Source: Phil1 sp964600045 (GTDB lineage: Bacteria; Bacillota; Clostridia; Christensenellales; CAG-138). From it: a stretch of DNA of 64,000 nucleotides. The notes beneath the pieces are model-generated. The model had not been told where the DNA came from and did not search any database. It saw only the letters and a list, made by a program, of their open reading frames with translations. The stretch spans positions 1 to 64,000 of the forward strand of contig CAZRHS010000002.1 of NCBI GenBank assembly GCA_964600045.1. Direction: 5' to 3'. Numbering within the stretch: the first letter of the stretch is position 1; the number at the start of each line of letters is the position of its first letter. Made by a program: the position numbers and the translations under genes. Below are positions 51,796 through 59,920 of the stretch, one piece after another.

Positions 51796-53613
51796 TTAAT
51801 TTGCTTCGTGCTCATACTGCAGTTTATAAAGCTTATAATACACTCCGCCTTTTTCAAGCAGTTCCTGATGCGAACCCTCCTCCACTATGCGGCCTTTATG
51901 CATTACAATAATATTGTCCGCATTTTGGATGGTTGAAAGACGGTGCGCAACCATTATTGTGGTACGGCCTTCCATCAGTTTGCCTAAGGCATCCTGTATA
52001 AGCAGCTCGGTTTCCGTATCGATATTAGCTGTAGCTTCATCCAGTATCAATACCGAAGGCTTAAACGCCAAGGCTCTTGCAAACGATATAAGCTGCCGCT
52101 GTCCGGCAGAGAATGCAGCACCGCGCTCTATAACGCGATGAGAATACCCGCCATCAAGTTTTTCTATGAATCCGGCGGCGTTTACTGTCTTTGCGGCTTC
52201 CACAATTTCCTCGTCGGTAATGCTTGTTTCGTTCAGGCGAATATTATCCTTTACATCTCCGCTGAACAGGAAAACATCCTGAAGCATCTGGCCGATATTG
52301 CGCCTAAGATCCTCAATTCTTATCTTTTTAACATCTATACCATCAATGGTAATGCTGCCCTTTTGAATATCGTAATATCGGCATATCAGGTTTTGGATGG
52401 TGGTTTTGCCGGCACCGGTCGCGCCTACAAAGGCTACTCTCTGCCCCGGCTCAACAGTAAACGATACGTCTTTCAGTACCCAGTCCTCTCCCTTATACGC
52501 GAACCATACATTTTTGAACTCTATTCTGCCTTTGAAGCTATCAACGCTTACGGCATCCGGGGCGTTCTCTATTTGCGGTTCGGTATCCATCAGCCAGAAT
52601 ATACGCTCGGCGCACGCGTTTGCGGACTGGATAGTATTAAACTGCTCAGCAAGTTCCTGTATGGGCTGGAAGAAATTGCTTATATAGCGCTGAAATACCA
52701 CCAGTGTACCTAATGTTACTATACCGTCCATAGCCATGTGACCACCAACGAATATAAGTATGCCAAGTGCGGTTATGTTCATAACATAGGATACTGGGCT
52801 GTAGAGCGCAAACGCCATAAGCTGCTTCATGTTTGTTTGACGAAGATTCTCTGTTTTTGTTTCAAACTCCTCTTTAACGTCATCTTCAGCCGTAAACGCC
52901 TGTACAACCTTCATGCCAGACACATGCTCAGCCACAAATCCGTTCAAATCAGAAATTTTTGCTCGCATTTCGCGGTATATTCTTCTGGTTGCTTTGCGGA
53001 ACACAAAAGTAGCTACCGTTATAAATGGAATTACGATGAATATATACAGCGCAAGCTCAACATTGTAGCTCAGCATCATAACCATTACGCCGGCAAGCAC
53101 AAAGAAGCTCTTTAATATATTCACTATAACGCTTGTAAACATTTCGTTTACGGTTTCGCAGTCGTTAGTTACGCGCGTAACCAGCCTGCCTATAGGGTTA
53201 TCGTTATAGAAGCCTATGTGAAGCTTCATCATATGGCTGAATATATCGTTGCGCAGGTTGTATATTATCTTTTGACCAACGGTTGCCAATATGCTGGCCT
53301 GAGTATACGTCAGAACCATTACAGCGATAACTGTAGCAAGGTAAAGCAAACCAAGTTTTATAACCTTTGCCAAATCATCCGCGCGAAGTTCTTTTAATTC
53401 CTCTATACTGAACCCGTCATTCGATATTTCTTCATATTTGGCTACGCATTCGTCAACAGCTTCGCCAAGTATCTGCGGCTGGTATAGCTCTAGCCACACC
53501 AATATAAGAATAATCACGAGAGCAAGCGCAAAATATCCTGTATAAGGCTTTGCATAGCCGAGAAGGCGGCGATTGGGCGAGAGCTTTTTGGTTGTTGTTT
53601 TATTCGTGCTCAC
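51796..53613 (-). CDS. ABC exporter half-transporter, canonical Walker B with degenerate signature
   Basis: 605 residues: N-terminal six-helix membrane domain (about 20-320) and a C-terminal nucleotide-binding domain with Walker A GATGAGKTT, signature AFSAGQRQ (normal: SGGQ), Walker B VLILDEATANID (intact Glu) and the H-loop AHRLST. It pairs with the upstream gene (GTG start overlapping that gene's stop by four bases). Its Walker A and B pair with the partner's SGGQ to form the active site. Substrate unknown (multidrug, peptide or lipid). Confidence 0.93.
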   Translation of the reverse strand: MSTNKTTTKKLSPNRRLLGYAKPYTGYFALALVIILILVWLELYQPQILGEAVDECVAKYEEISNDGFSIEELKELRADDLAKVIKLGLLYLATVIAVMVLTYTQASILATVGQKIIYNLRNDIFSHMMKLHIGFYNDNPIGRLVTRVTNDCETVNEMFTSVIVNILKSFFVLAGVMVMMLSYNVELALYIFIVIPFITVATFVFRKATRRIYREMRAKISDLNGFVAEHVSGMKVVQAFTAEDDVKEEFETKTENLRQTNMKQLMAFALYSPVSYVMNITALGILIFVGGHMAMDGIVTLGTLVVFQRYISNFFQPIQELAEQFNTIQSANACAERIFWLMDTEPQIENAPDAVSVDSFKGRIEFKNVWFAYKGEDWVLKDVSFTVEPGQRVAFVGATGAGKTTIQNLICRYYDIQKGSITIDGIDVKKIRIEDLRRNIGQMLQDVFLFSGDVKDNIRLNETSITDEEIVEAAKTVNAAGFIEKLDGGYSHRVIERGAAFSAGQRQLISFARALAFKPSVLILDEATANIDTETELLIQDALGKLMEGRTTIMVAHRLSTIQNADNIIVMHKGRIVEEGSHQELLEKGGVYYKLYKLQYEHEAN

Positions 53614-55409
53614 AGCTTATACTCCTCCTTCTTCATCTTTTCAAGCAGCTGCTTATGATACAAATCAGCGTACATACCGCCCAAGGCAACCAGTTCTTCA
53701 TGATTGCCCTCCTCTATTATTTCGGCACCGTCTAAAACTATTATCTTATCCGCGTTTTGCAGGGTTGAAATGCGGTGCGCGATTATTATGTTTGTTTTCC
53801 CGCTTCGCACGGTCTTCAGATTCTCGAGTATCTTTTCCTCTGTGTCCGTATCTACGGCTGAAAGCGCATCATCAAGAATCAGTATCTCAGGATTCAATAT
53901 AAGCGCACGCGCTATTGAAATTCTTTGCTTCTGGCCGCCTGAAAGCGATACACCACGCTCGCCCACCATGGTTTCGTAACCATCGGGGAAATCGACGATA
54001 TTGTCATGAACGCACGCCATTTTTGCGGCCTGCTGTATTTCATCAAATGTCTTGCTGTGATCACCAAAGGCGATGTTATTGCTTATTGTATCGGAAAACA
54101 GGAAGTTATCCTGCATAACATAGCCCGTTGCGGCTCTTAAATCATGCAAAGGTATTGAGTGTATCTCCCTACCTCCGACATAAAGCATATTTTCGCCGGG
54201 ATCAACGATTCTCAGCAGCAGGTTAACAAGGGTGGTTTTGCCTGCACCGGTACGGCCGACTATACCAAGCGTCTGGCCTGGCTTTATATGGAAAGATACA
54301 TTTTTCAGCACATCTTTGTCGGTTCCGGGATAGCGGAAGGTAAGGTCAGTAGCCTCTATTTCTCCCTTCACATGCTCGTGTTCGGTCATCTCCGGCAGAG
54401 CATCCTTTATGTCTGATTCAGTGTGCAGTACATCTTCTATACGCTTAAGTGACGCGGAGCCTCTCGTTACGACATTGATTATTCTGCCTATGGACGCTAT
54501 CGGCCAAACCAGCATATTAAGATACTGCACAAATGCCGAAAAATCGCCTACGGATATTCTGCCAAGAATCGCAATATATCCGCCGTAAGCAATTGCTATG
54601 GCCATTGAACAGCCCGCAATCATATGCATAAACGGGAACATGAATGCCTGAACTTTCGCGTCCCTTATATTAGCCGTACGAGATTCGCTGTTAACAACCT
54701 CAAACGCAGCTATTTCCTTCTCTTCCTGCACAAAAGCCTTTATAACTTTCATGCCGCTAAGCTTTTCCTGTACGAAATCGGAAACCTTTGAAAAAGCCTC
54801 CTGTCGTCTTGTAAAGCGCTTATGCATCTCACGCCCGACGAACATGCTTACGAACGCCACCATGCTCAGGGGTACAACGGCAACAAGGCTGAGCCTTAAG
54901 TCTATCTGTATTATCATCTTCAATAAGGTGGTAACACCGATGGTTATCATATCAAGACCCATCATTACGGTTGTGGCGAACGTCATACGTACGGCCTCTA
55001 TATCATTGGTCATATATGCCATTATTTCGCCGGCATTATGCTCATGAAAATATGAAACCGGAAGCGTATTTAAGTGGCTGAACAAATCGTTTCGCATATC
55101 GCGCTCTATTTTCCTTGCAGCGCCGAATATGCAATAACGCCAACCAACTCTTCCCAGCAGAACAAGTATGGCTATAATCGCCATTTTAACTATGGCAGAT
55201 ATAAAGTCACTGTCTGTTATGACACCTTCGCCGATGCCGTCTATGACTTTACCCACAATACGAGGTACTTCGGTTTGAGCGGTGTCTATAACGATAAGTA
55301 TAGCCATACCTATCAGATAGCTCCACTTGTACCTTTTGAAAAACTGCTGCGCGTATGGGCTTCTGAGAATATCCATTATGCCCGCCTTACGCTGTTTCTT
55401 TTTTGCCAT
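53610..55409 (-). CDS. ABC exporter half-transporter, degenerate Walker B with canonical signature
   Basis: Start at the MAKKKQRKAG methionine (55409), preceded by AAGGA; the open frame runs 15 codons further. 599 residues: membrane domain then nucleotide-binding domain with Walker A GRTGAGKTT, LSGGQKQ, and Walker B ILILDDALSAVD, where the catalytic Glu is Asp. With the next gene this is the TM287/288 or BmrCD type of heterodimer with one functional and one degenerate ATP site. It is first in the operon, and the terminator follows the second gene. Confidence 0.93.
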   Translation of the reverse strand: MAKKKQRKAGIMDILRSPYAQQFFKRYKWSYLIGMAILIVIDTAQTEVPRIVGKVIDGIGEGVITDSDFISAIVKMAIIAILVLLGRVGWRYCIFGAARKIERDMRNDLFSHLNTLPVSYFHEHNAGEIMAYMTNDIEAVRMTFATTVMMGLDMITIGVTTLLKMIIQIDLRLSLVAVVPLSMVAFVSMFVGREMHKRFTRRQEAFSKVSDFVQEKLSGMKVIKAFVQEEKEIAAFEVVNSESRTANIRDAKVQAFMFPFMHMIAGCSMAIAIAYGGYIAILGRISVGDFSAFVQYLNMLVWPIASIGRIINVVTRGSASLKRIEDVLHTESDIKDALPEMTEHEHVKGEIEATDLTFRYPGTDKDVLKNVSFHIKPGQTLGIVGRTGAGKTTLVNLLLRIVDPGENMLYVGGREIHSIPLHDLRAATGYVMQDNFLFSDTISNNIAFGDHSKTFDEIQQAAKMACVHDNIVDFPDGYETMVGERGVSLSGGQKQRISIARALILNPEILILDDALSAVDTDTEEKILENLKTVRSGKTNIIIAHRISTLQNADKIIVLDGAEIIEEGNHEELVALGGMYADLYHKQLLEKMKKEEYKL

Positions 55410-55442
55410 TCCTTTTTTCCTTTCGCAAACATAACAAGATAT

Positions 55443-55448
55443 ATTATA
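55443..55448 (-). promoter_or_regulatory. Possible -10 box of the ABC exporter operon
   Basis: A perfect TATAAT on the minus strand, about 34 bases ahead of the start codon. No good -35 box is seen. Confidence 0.4.
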
Positions 55449-55584
55449 TATCAAGTTGGCAAAAGATTAAACAATTTAATTAGTTACTTAATCTTATTAT
55501 GAAGCGCATATAACTATGGAAAAAAAACGGATTATGTGTTATGGTTTAATAGAATGTTCTTATATCTTAAACGGAGGGTATTAA

Positions 55585-56319
55585 ATGGCAAAAACCGTTT
55601 GGATAAGCGGCGCTTCTCGGGGCATAGGCCGGGCTACAGCCTTAAGCTTTGCTCGCAGAGGATATAAAATTGCCGCAGGTTATTATGAAAATGAATCGGC
55701 AATTAAAAGCCTGATGAATGAACTTGCGGAAATCGGCACAATGGCTATTCCCGTAAAAGGTGATATTTCAGATTCATCGGTTACTCTTGATTTGGCAAAG
55801 CAGATTTGCGACACTCTTGGCGGTATAGATGCCGTTGTAGCAAATGCCGGCGTTGCCCACTATTCTATGCTTGAAGAAACCAAGTATTCTGAGTGGCAAC
55901 ATGTTATTGATACCGATCTCACAGGTGTTTATAATATTATTCATGCTGCCCTCCCTTCCATGCGTTCACGCGGAGGCGGAAGCATAGTTACGCTTTCATC
56001 TGTTTGGGGTATTTACGGCGGTTCGTGCGAAGCGGCTTATTCAGCCGCAAAGGCCGGCGTTATAGGGCTCACAAAAGCTTTAAGTAAAGAACTTGGGCCA
56101 TCGGGCATTCGTGTTAATTGTGTTGCTCCCGGAGTTATAGACACTGATATGATGGCAAAATTCAATAGCTGCGACAAACAGCAGCTGATAGACAGCACTC
56201 CGCTCGGCAGATTGGGCAAGCCGGAAGACGTTGCTAAAGCAATTGTCTTTCTTTCAAGCGATGATGCTTCGTTTATAACAGGACAGGTGCTTGAAGTCGG
56301 CGGCGGATTTCCTTACTAA
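55585..56319 (+). CDS. Short-chain dehydrogenase/reductase, FabG/YmfI-like
   Basis: 244-residue classical SDR: Rossmann motif SGASRGIG near residue 7, NAG (VVANAGVAHY), catalytic Ser (LSSVWG), Tyr-xxx-Lys as YSAAKAG, and the C-terminal SSDDASFITGQVLEVGGG. It closely resembles FabG (3-oxoacyl-ACP reductase) and the YmfI EF-P-modifying reductase. Either is possible. It starts with GGAGGG and is followed 25 bases later by a GH2 glycosidase, perhaps in one transcript. A nearby ACP-like gene (59264) is on the same strand but not adjacent. Confidence 0.88.
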   Translation: MAKTVWISGASRGIGRATALSFARRGYKIAAGYYENESAIKSLMNELAEIGTMAIPVKGDISDSSVTLDLAKQICDTLGGIDAVVANAGVAHYSMLEETKYSEWQHVIDTDLTGVYNIIHAALPSMRSRGGGSIVTLSSVWGIYGGSCEAAYSAAKAGVIGLTKALSKELGPSGIRVNCVAPGVIDTDMMAKFNSCDKQQLIDSTPLGRLGKPEDVAKAIVFLSSDDASFITGQVLEVGGGFPY

Positions 56320-56344
56320 AAACAGTTTGACGGAGGATTTGGAC

Positions 56345-58075
56345 ATGAAAACAAAATGGGGAGAAAAATTGGACAGGAACGATGTCCTTCAGGAATATCC
56401 GCGCCCGCAGCTTTGGCGGAATAGCTACATGAATCTGAACGGAGTTTGGCAATACGCTATAACAAAAGCCGATGCAGTTCCGGAAAATATGGATGGAGAA
56501 ATCGTAGTACCGTTTTCTCCCGAAAGTGAGCTCTCCGGAGTTAACCGCACCGTTCATCCGGATGAAACGCTTTGGTATATGCGGCATTTTGACATTCCTT
56601 CTGGTTTTAATAATGGCCGCGTATTGCTTCACTTCGGCGCAGTGGACCAGATTGCAACCGTATATATAAACGGCAGTGAAGCCGGCAGTCATATTGGCGG
56701 CTATACTGCTTTTACGCTTGATATAACTCCGTTTATTCATCAGGAAAACGTTATAACCGTTAAAGTTACCGATTTGTCTGATACGTCATATCATTCCCGC
56801 GGAAAACAAAAAACAAAGCGCGGCGGAATATGGTATACCCCGCAAAGCGGTATATGGCAAACCGTGTGGATAGAAAGCGTTAGTGATGAATATATAGAAG
56901 ATTTGCGCATAACTCCGCTTTTTGATCAGAGTGCTGTAGAGATAACCGCATTCAGCAATTACGCCGAATCTCAAACCGAATGCGTTGTACGCATAGGAGA
57001 CATTGTTGCGTATGGAACAGCTAACCAGCCTATACTTGTAAGCATGGCCGGATTCAAAGAATGGTCTCCTGAGTCACCTTACCTTTATAATGCAGATGTG
57101 CGTTTGGGCGATGACGATGTTGAGAGCTATTTTGCTATGCGAAAATTTTCCGTCGGCACGGACGAAAATAACGTTCCGCGCCTGATGCTGAACAATAAGC
57201 CCTATTTCCATAACGGCGTTCTTGATCAGGGCTACTGGTCCGACGGGCTTTATACCGCTCCCAGCGATGAAGCGCTTATTTACGATATACAGAGCATGAA
57301 AGCCTTTGGCTACAATACACTCCGTAAGCATATAAAAATTGAGCCTATGCGTTTTTACTACCATTGCGACAGGCTTGGTATGCTCGTTTGGCAAGATATG
57401 CCAAGTGGCGGTGAAAAATACAAAGCAAGTGTTATTTCAACTCCCCTGCTTGGAATAGGTGAGCTGGATGATACCGAAAAGAACTACGCCCGCTTTGCAA
57501 GAGGAAATGCCGAAGGCAGAGCGCAATATTACACTGAGCTTAAAGAAATGGTGCTTCAGCTTTATAATTGCCCTTGCGTAGCAATGTGGGTGCCGTTCAA
57601 TGAAGGATGGGGACAGTTTGATGCCGCCAAGGCTTGCGATGTAATACTTTCTTTAGATTCAACAAGAACGATTGACCATGCAAGCGGCTGGCACGATCAG
57701 GGTGCCGGTGATGTTAAAAGCCTGCATGTGTATTTTAAGAATTTCGATTTTAATCCTGACAAGCATGGAAGGCCTGTAGTTCTAAGCGAATGCGGAGGAT
57801 TTAATCGCCGTATAAACGGCCATTGCTTCAATAAAAAAGATTACGGCTACAGGCGTATGAAGTCAGATGATATTTTACTTGAAACATTTACTGCGCTTTA
57901 TGAAAAAGAAATAGCCCCGGCATACGCCAAAGGGCTATCCGCTGCCATATATACTCAGCTGAGCGATGTTGAAGACGAGCTTAACGGTCTTCTTACATAC
58001 GACAGAGAAATAGTAAAACTGCCGCAGCAGCAAATAAACGAACTATTTAAAAAGCTATTTACTGCTGCTAAGTAA
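56345..58075 (+). CDS. Glycoside hydrolase family 2 protein
   Basis: 576 residues with no signal peptide, so cytoplasmic. Jelly-roll sugar-binding domain first (about 20-170), Ig-like domain, then a TIM barrel with acid/base Glu420 (WVPFNEGWG) and nucleophile Glu482 (VLSECGGF), as in GH2 beta-galactosidases and beta-glucuronidases. The start is the ATG with GGAGGATTTGGAC. The open frame begins 18 codons earlier inside the SDR gene. Its substrate cannot be told from the sequence. The last 21 bases overlap the end of the convergent gene. Confidence 0.9.
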   Translation: MKTKWGEKLDRNDVLQEYPRPQLWRNSYMNLNGVWQYAITKADAVPENMDGEIVVPFSPESELSGVNRTVHPDETLWYMRHFDIPSGFNNGRVLLHFGAVDQIATVYINGSEAGSHIGGYTAFTLDITPFIHQENVITVKVTDLSDTSYHSRGKQKTKRGGIWYTPQSGIWQTVWIESVSDEYIEDLRITPLFDQSAVEITAFSNYAESQTECVVRIGDIVAYGTANQPILVSMAGFKEWSPESPYLYNADVRLGDDDVESYFAMRKFSVGTDENNVPRLMLNNKPYFHNGVLDQGYWSDGLYTAPSDEALIYDIQSMKAFGYNTLRKHIKIEPMRFYYHCDRLGMLVWQDMPSGGEKYKASVISTPLLGIGELDDTEKNYARFARGNAEGRAQYYTELKEMVLQLYNCPCVAMWVPFNEGWGQFDAAKACDVILSLDSTRTIDHASGWHDQGAGDVKSLHVYFKNFDFNPDKHGRPVVLSECGGFNRRINGHCFNKKDYGYRRMKSDDILLETFTALYEKEIAPAYAKGLSAAIYTQLSDVEDELNGLLTYDREIVKLPQQQINELFKKLFTAAK

Positions 58076-59089
58076 ACGCACCTCGCTCCCGGTAAAAAGC
58101 ATTCGTACCGTACCGAGCTTATCGGTACGGTATATTTCTGTGCCGATGCTCTTCAGCCTTTGCAGTGTCTCTTTATGAGGATGTCCGTAATCGTTGTTCT
58201 TGCCAACTGAAATAACCACGGCCTTAGGCTGTACCGCTTCAAGGAAAGCCTTTGAGCTTGACGTGGACGAACCATGATGTCCCAATTTCAATACGTCAGC
58301 TTTAAGCAGATCTTTTTCAGCTGAAAGCATTAGCTCCTCTGCCCTGCTTTCCGCATCACCCGTGAGGAGCAGCGAAGTATCTCCATATGTAACCTTAACA
58401 ACTATGCTTAAATCATTAAAATTGTCAAGGTAATCCTCTCCCTCAATAGGCGAAAGCACGCGCACTTCAACGTCATCATCCCATTTTATGGTGCTTTTAG
58501 AGCTTCCCCATATCGTTTTTGTCTTTATCTTTTTTCTTTCAAGCGTGCTCAAAAGCTTATCGTACATGCTTGTTGTGTTTACGGCATCAGGCATATAGAA
58601 TGTACCTATTTTGTAGTTTTCGGCGATTTCATTCATACTGCCCATATGATCGCTGTGCGGATGCGTCATAATCACAACATCAAGCTTAGTTACTCCTTCA
58701 TTATCAAGCACACTTTTAATGCTTGATAATGAATCCGAAGTGCCGGCATCAATCAGCATGGTTTTTCCGTTGGGGGACTTCAAAAATATACTATCCCCCT
58801 GCCCTACGTCTATAAACGCAGCGTAAACTCCGTCATAATTAGCTTTAGATATTTCGTTTATTGCACCCTGGAGCAATTCCGGCTTAAATATAAGTATCAA
58901 TGCCAGAACGATGGCCGATATTATTGTTACAATACGGCTTTTTCCTGCAGGAGCGCCATTCTCTTGTATCTCGCTGTCTTCTTCGCCTTTTTCTGCCCTT
59001 TTATCGCAAATTACTTTTGATTCTTCGTCGCCATGTATATTGTATGCCGAGTTATCGGATTTTTTACTTCTGAAGTCTTTATTCTTCAT
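58055..59089 (-). CDS. ComEC-like membrane-anchored metallo-beta-lactamase-fold hydrolase
   Basis: 344 residues. An acidic/charged cytoplasmic start (about 1-45), one transmembrane helix (about 50-72), then the MBL domain resembling the C-terminal domain of ComEC: FIDVGQGDSIFLKSPNGKTMLIDAG, THPHSDHMGSM and LKLGHHGSSTSSSKAFL. The ComEC channel domain is absent, so a competence role is not implied. Such stand-alone proteins probably act outside the membrane on nucleic acid or phosphodiesters. It is tail-to-tail with GH2, overlapping it by 21 bases. Confidence 0.88.
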   Translation of the reverse strand: MKNKDFRSKKSDNSAYNIHGDEESKVICDKRAEKGEEDSEIQENGAPAGKSRIVTIISAIVLALILIFKPELLQGAINEISKANYDGVYAAFIDVGQGDSIFLKSPNGKTMLIDAGTSDSLSSIKSVLDNEGVTKLDVVIMTHPHSDHMGSMNEIAENYKIGTFYMPDAVNTTSMYDKLLSTLERKKIKTKTIWGSSKSTIKWDDDVEVRVLSPIEGEDYLDNFNDLSIVVKVTYGDTSLLLTGDAESRAEELMLSAEKDLLKADVLKLGHHGSSTSSSKAFLEAVQPKAVVISVGKNNDYGHPHKETLQRLKSIGTEIYRTDKLGTVRMLFTGSEVRLLSSSK

Positions 59090-59123
59090 TTCGTTTCTCC
59101 CGAAATAAATATCTATATATTGT

Positions 59124-59152
59124 ATTATATATCAAATTCAAGCCATATGGAA
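59124..59152 (-). promoter_or_regulatory. Possible promoter of the ComEC-like gene
   Basis: Minus strand: perfect TATAAT (59124-59129) about 35 bases upstream, but the -35 (TTCCAT, 17 bases away) is weak. Confidence 0.4.
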
Positions 59153-59171
59153 GCGATACAATCCAGATAAC

Positions 59172-59200
59172 TTGACAGTTGTTAATATTAGCAGTAAAAT
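59172..59200 (+). promoter_or_regulatory. Consensus promoter of the ACP-like gene
   Basis: Perfect TTGACA (59172-59177), 17 bases, TAAAAT (59195-59200). The ATG is 64 bases downstream with a GGAGG site, so the ACP-like protein has its own strong start signal. Confidence 0.82.
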
Positions 59201-59263
59201 GCAATGTACGCTTTTATGCGTGCAATTATGCATTTTTATTCGCAATTATTCGGAGGATGGACT

Positions 59264-59470
59264 ATGTCAAACAGTGAGCGGATCAAGGATATTGCCCGCG
59301 CAGTTATTGGTGAAAGCACCGACAGCTGCTGCGATAAGCGCATTGATTCACTTGATCTGACGGAAATAATACTTGAGGTTGAGGAAGCTCTTGATCTTAT
59401 TATTGAAGATGAAGAAAACATCTATACGCTGAACGATCTTATCAGCCGCGTAGATGCACTTACCGCGTAA
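59264..59470 (+). CDS. Acyl-carrier-protein-like small protein, 68 residues
   Basis: A short gene easily missed. Helix 1 (about 3-16), a short loop with a Cys pair (22-23), then the ACP-type DSLDLTEIILEVEEAL: Asp28-Ser29-Leu30, where Ser29 would carry the 4'-phosphopantetheine. It continues with the helix-3 and helix-4 pattern (IEDEENIYTLNDLISRVDAL). Normal ACPs are 76-80 residues with Ser near 36; this one is shorter in the N-terminal loop. It has its own promoter, a GGAGG site and a perfect terminator, so it is expressed as a single gene. No fatty-acid or polyketide genes adjoin it. It could be an accessory ACP for another pathway. Confidence 0.78.
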   Translation: MSNSERIKDIARAVIGESTDSCCDKRIDSLDLTEIILEVEEALDLIIEDEENIYTLNDLISRVDALTA

Positions 59471-59485
59471 GCATGCAGAAGTACG

Positions 59486-59519
59486 ATACCGAAAGCGAAA
59501 GCTTTCGGTATTATTTTTA
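59486..59519 (+). terminator. Terminator after the ACP-like gene
   Basis: A perfect 11-bp stem (arms 59486-59496 and 59501-59511) with a GAAA tetraloop and TTATTTTT after it. It lies immediately ahead of the AAGGAG of the DUF1653 gene, so that gene needs read-through or a promoter inside this region. Confidence 0.92.
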
Positions 59520-59531
59520 GAAGGAGATTTT

Positions 59532-59780
59532 ATGCGCGAATTAAAGATAAAAGGTATCTATCGCCATTTTAAGGGCGACTATTATCTGGTTGAGGATACT
59601 GCCGTACACAGCGAAACAGGCGAAGAATATGTTATATACAGAAAGCTGTATGATGACTGCTCACTTTGGGTAAGGCCAAAGGACATGTTTTTAAGTGAGG
59701 TTGATCACGAAAAATATCCGAATTGTGAGCAGCAGTACCGTTTCGAACTGCAAGAAATTAAGAGCCGGGTTAAAAGATAA
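59532..59780 (+). CDS. DUF1653 protein
   Basis: 82 residues of a small family of unknown function, entirely the DUF1653 fold: KGIYRHFKGDYYLVEDTAVHSETGEEYVIYRKLY, LWVRPKDMFL and a C-terminal FEL. A start at ATG 59532 has AAGGAGA upstream. The ORF runs further upstream, but through the terminator. It is separated from the ACP-like gene only by a terminator, so it may be expressed from read-through. Confidence 0.88.
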   Translation: MRELKIKGIYRHFKGDYYLVEDTAVHSETGEEYVIYRKLYDDCSLWVRPKDMFLSEVDHEKYPNCEQQYRFELQEIKSRVKR

Positions 59781-59794
59781 TAACCGGCTCTTAA
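59758..59794. terminator. Hairpin at the convergent ends of DUF1653 and nrdD
   Basis: An 11-bp perfect stem TTAAGAGCCGG / CCGGCTCTTAA with a 15-base loop, overlapping the last codons of DUF1653. On the minus strand it is followed by TTTCTT, on the plus strand by no U-tract, so it best ends nrdD transcription. Confidence 0.5.
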
Positions 59795-59920
59795 AAATCA
59801 GGCTAAATTAAGTTTGAAACTACTTTGTCAGCAAGAATACGCGATTGTATTGCTCCTGCTTTTCGTAATATATATCACCTACTTGTTATACTAACAAGGT
59901 TTACACTCTTCAACGTCAAA

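Noticed and set aside
56273..56740. 155-codon minus-strand frame over the GH2 and SDR genes
   Set aside because: Antisense to convincing catalytic genes, with no start signal.
58055..59089. Full ComEC competence channel
   Set aside because: Only the metallo-beta-lactamase part and one membrane helix are present.
59881..59897. Small hairpin CTTGTTA / TAACAAG after nrdD
   Set aside because: Only 7 bp, AT-rich, with no U-tract. Not enough for a terminator call.
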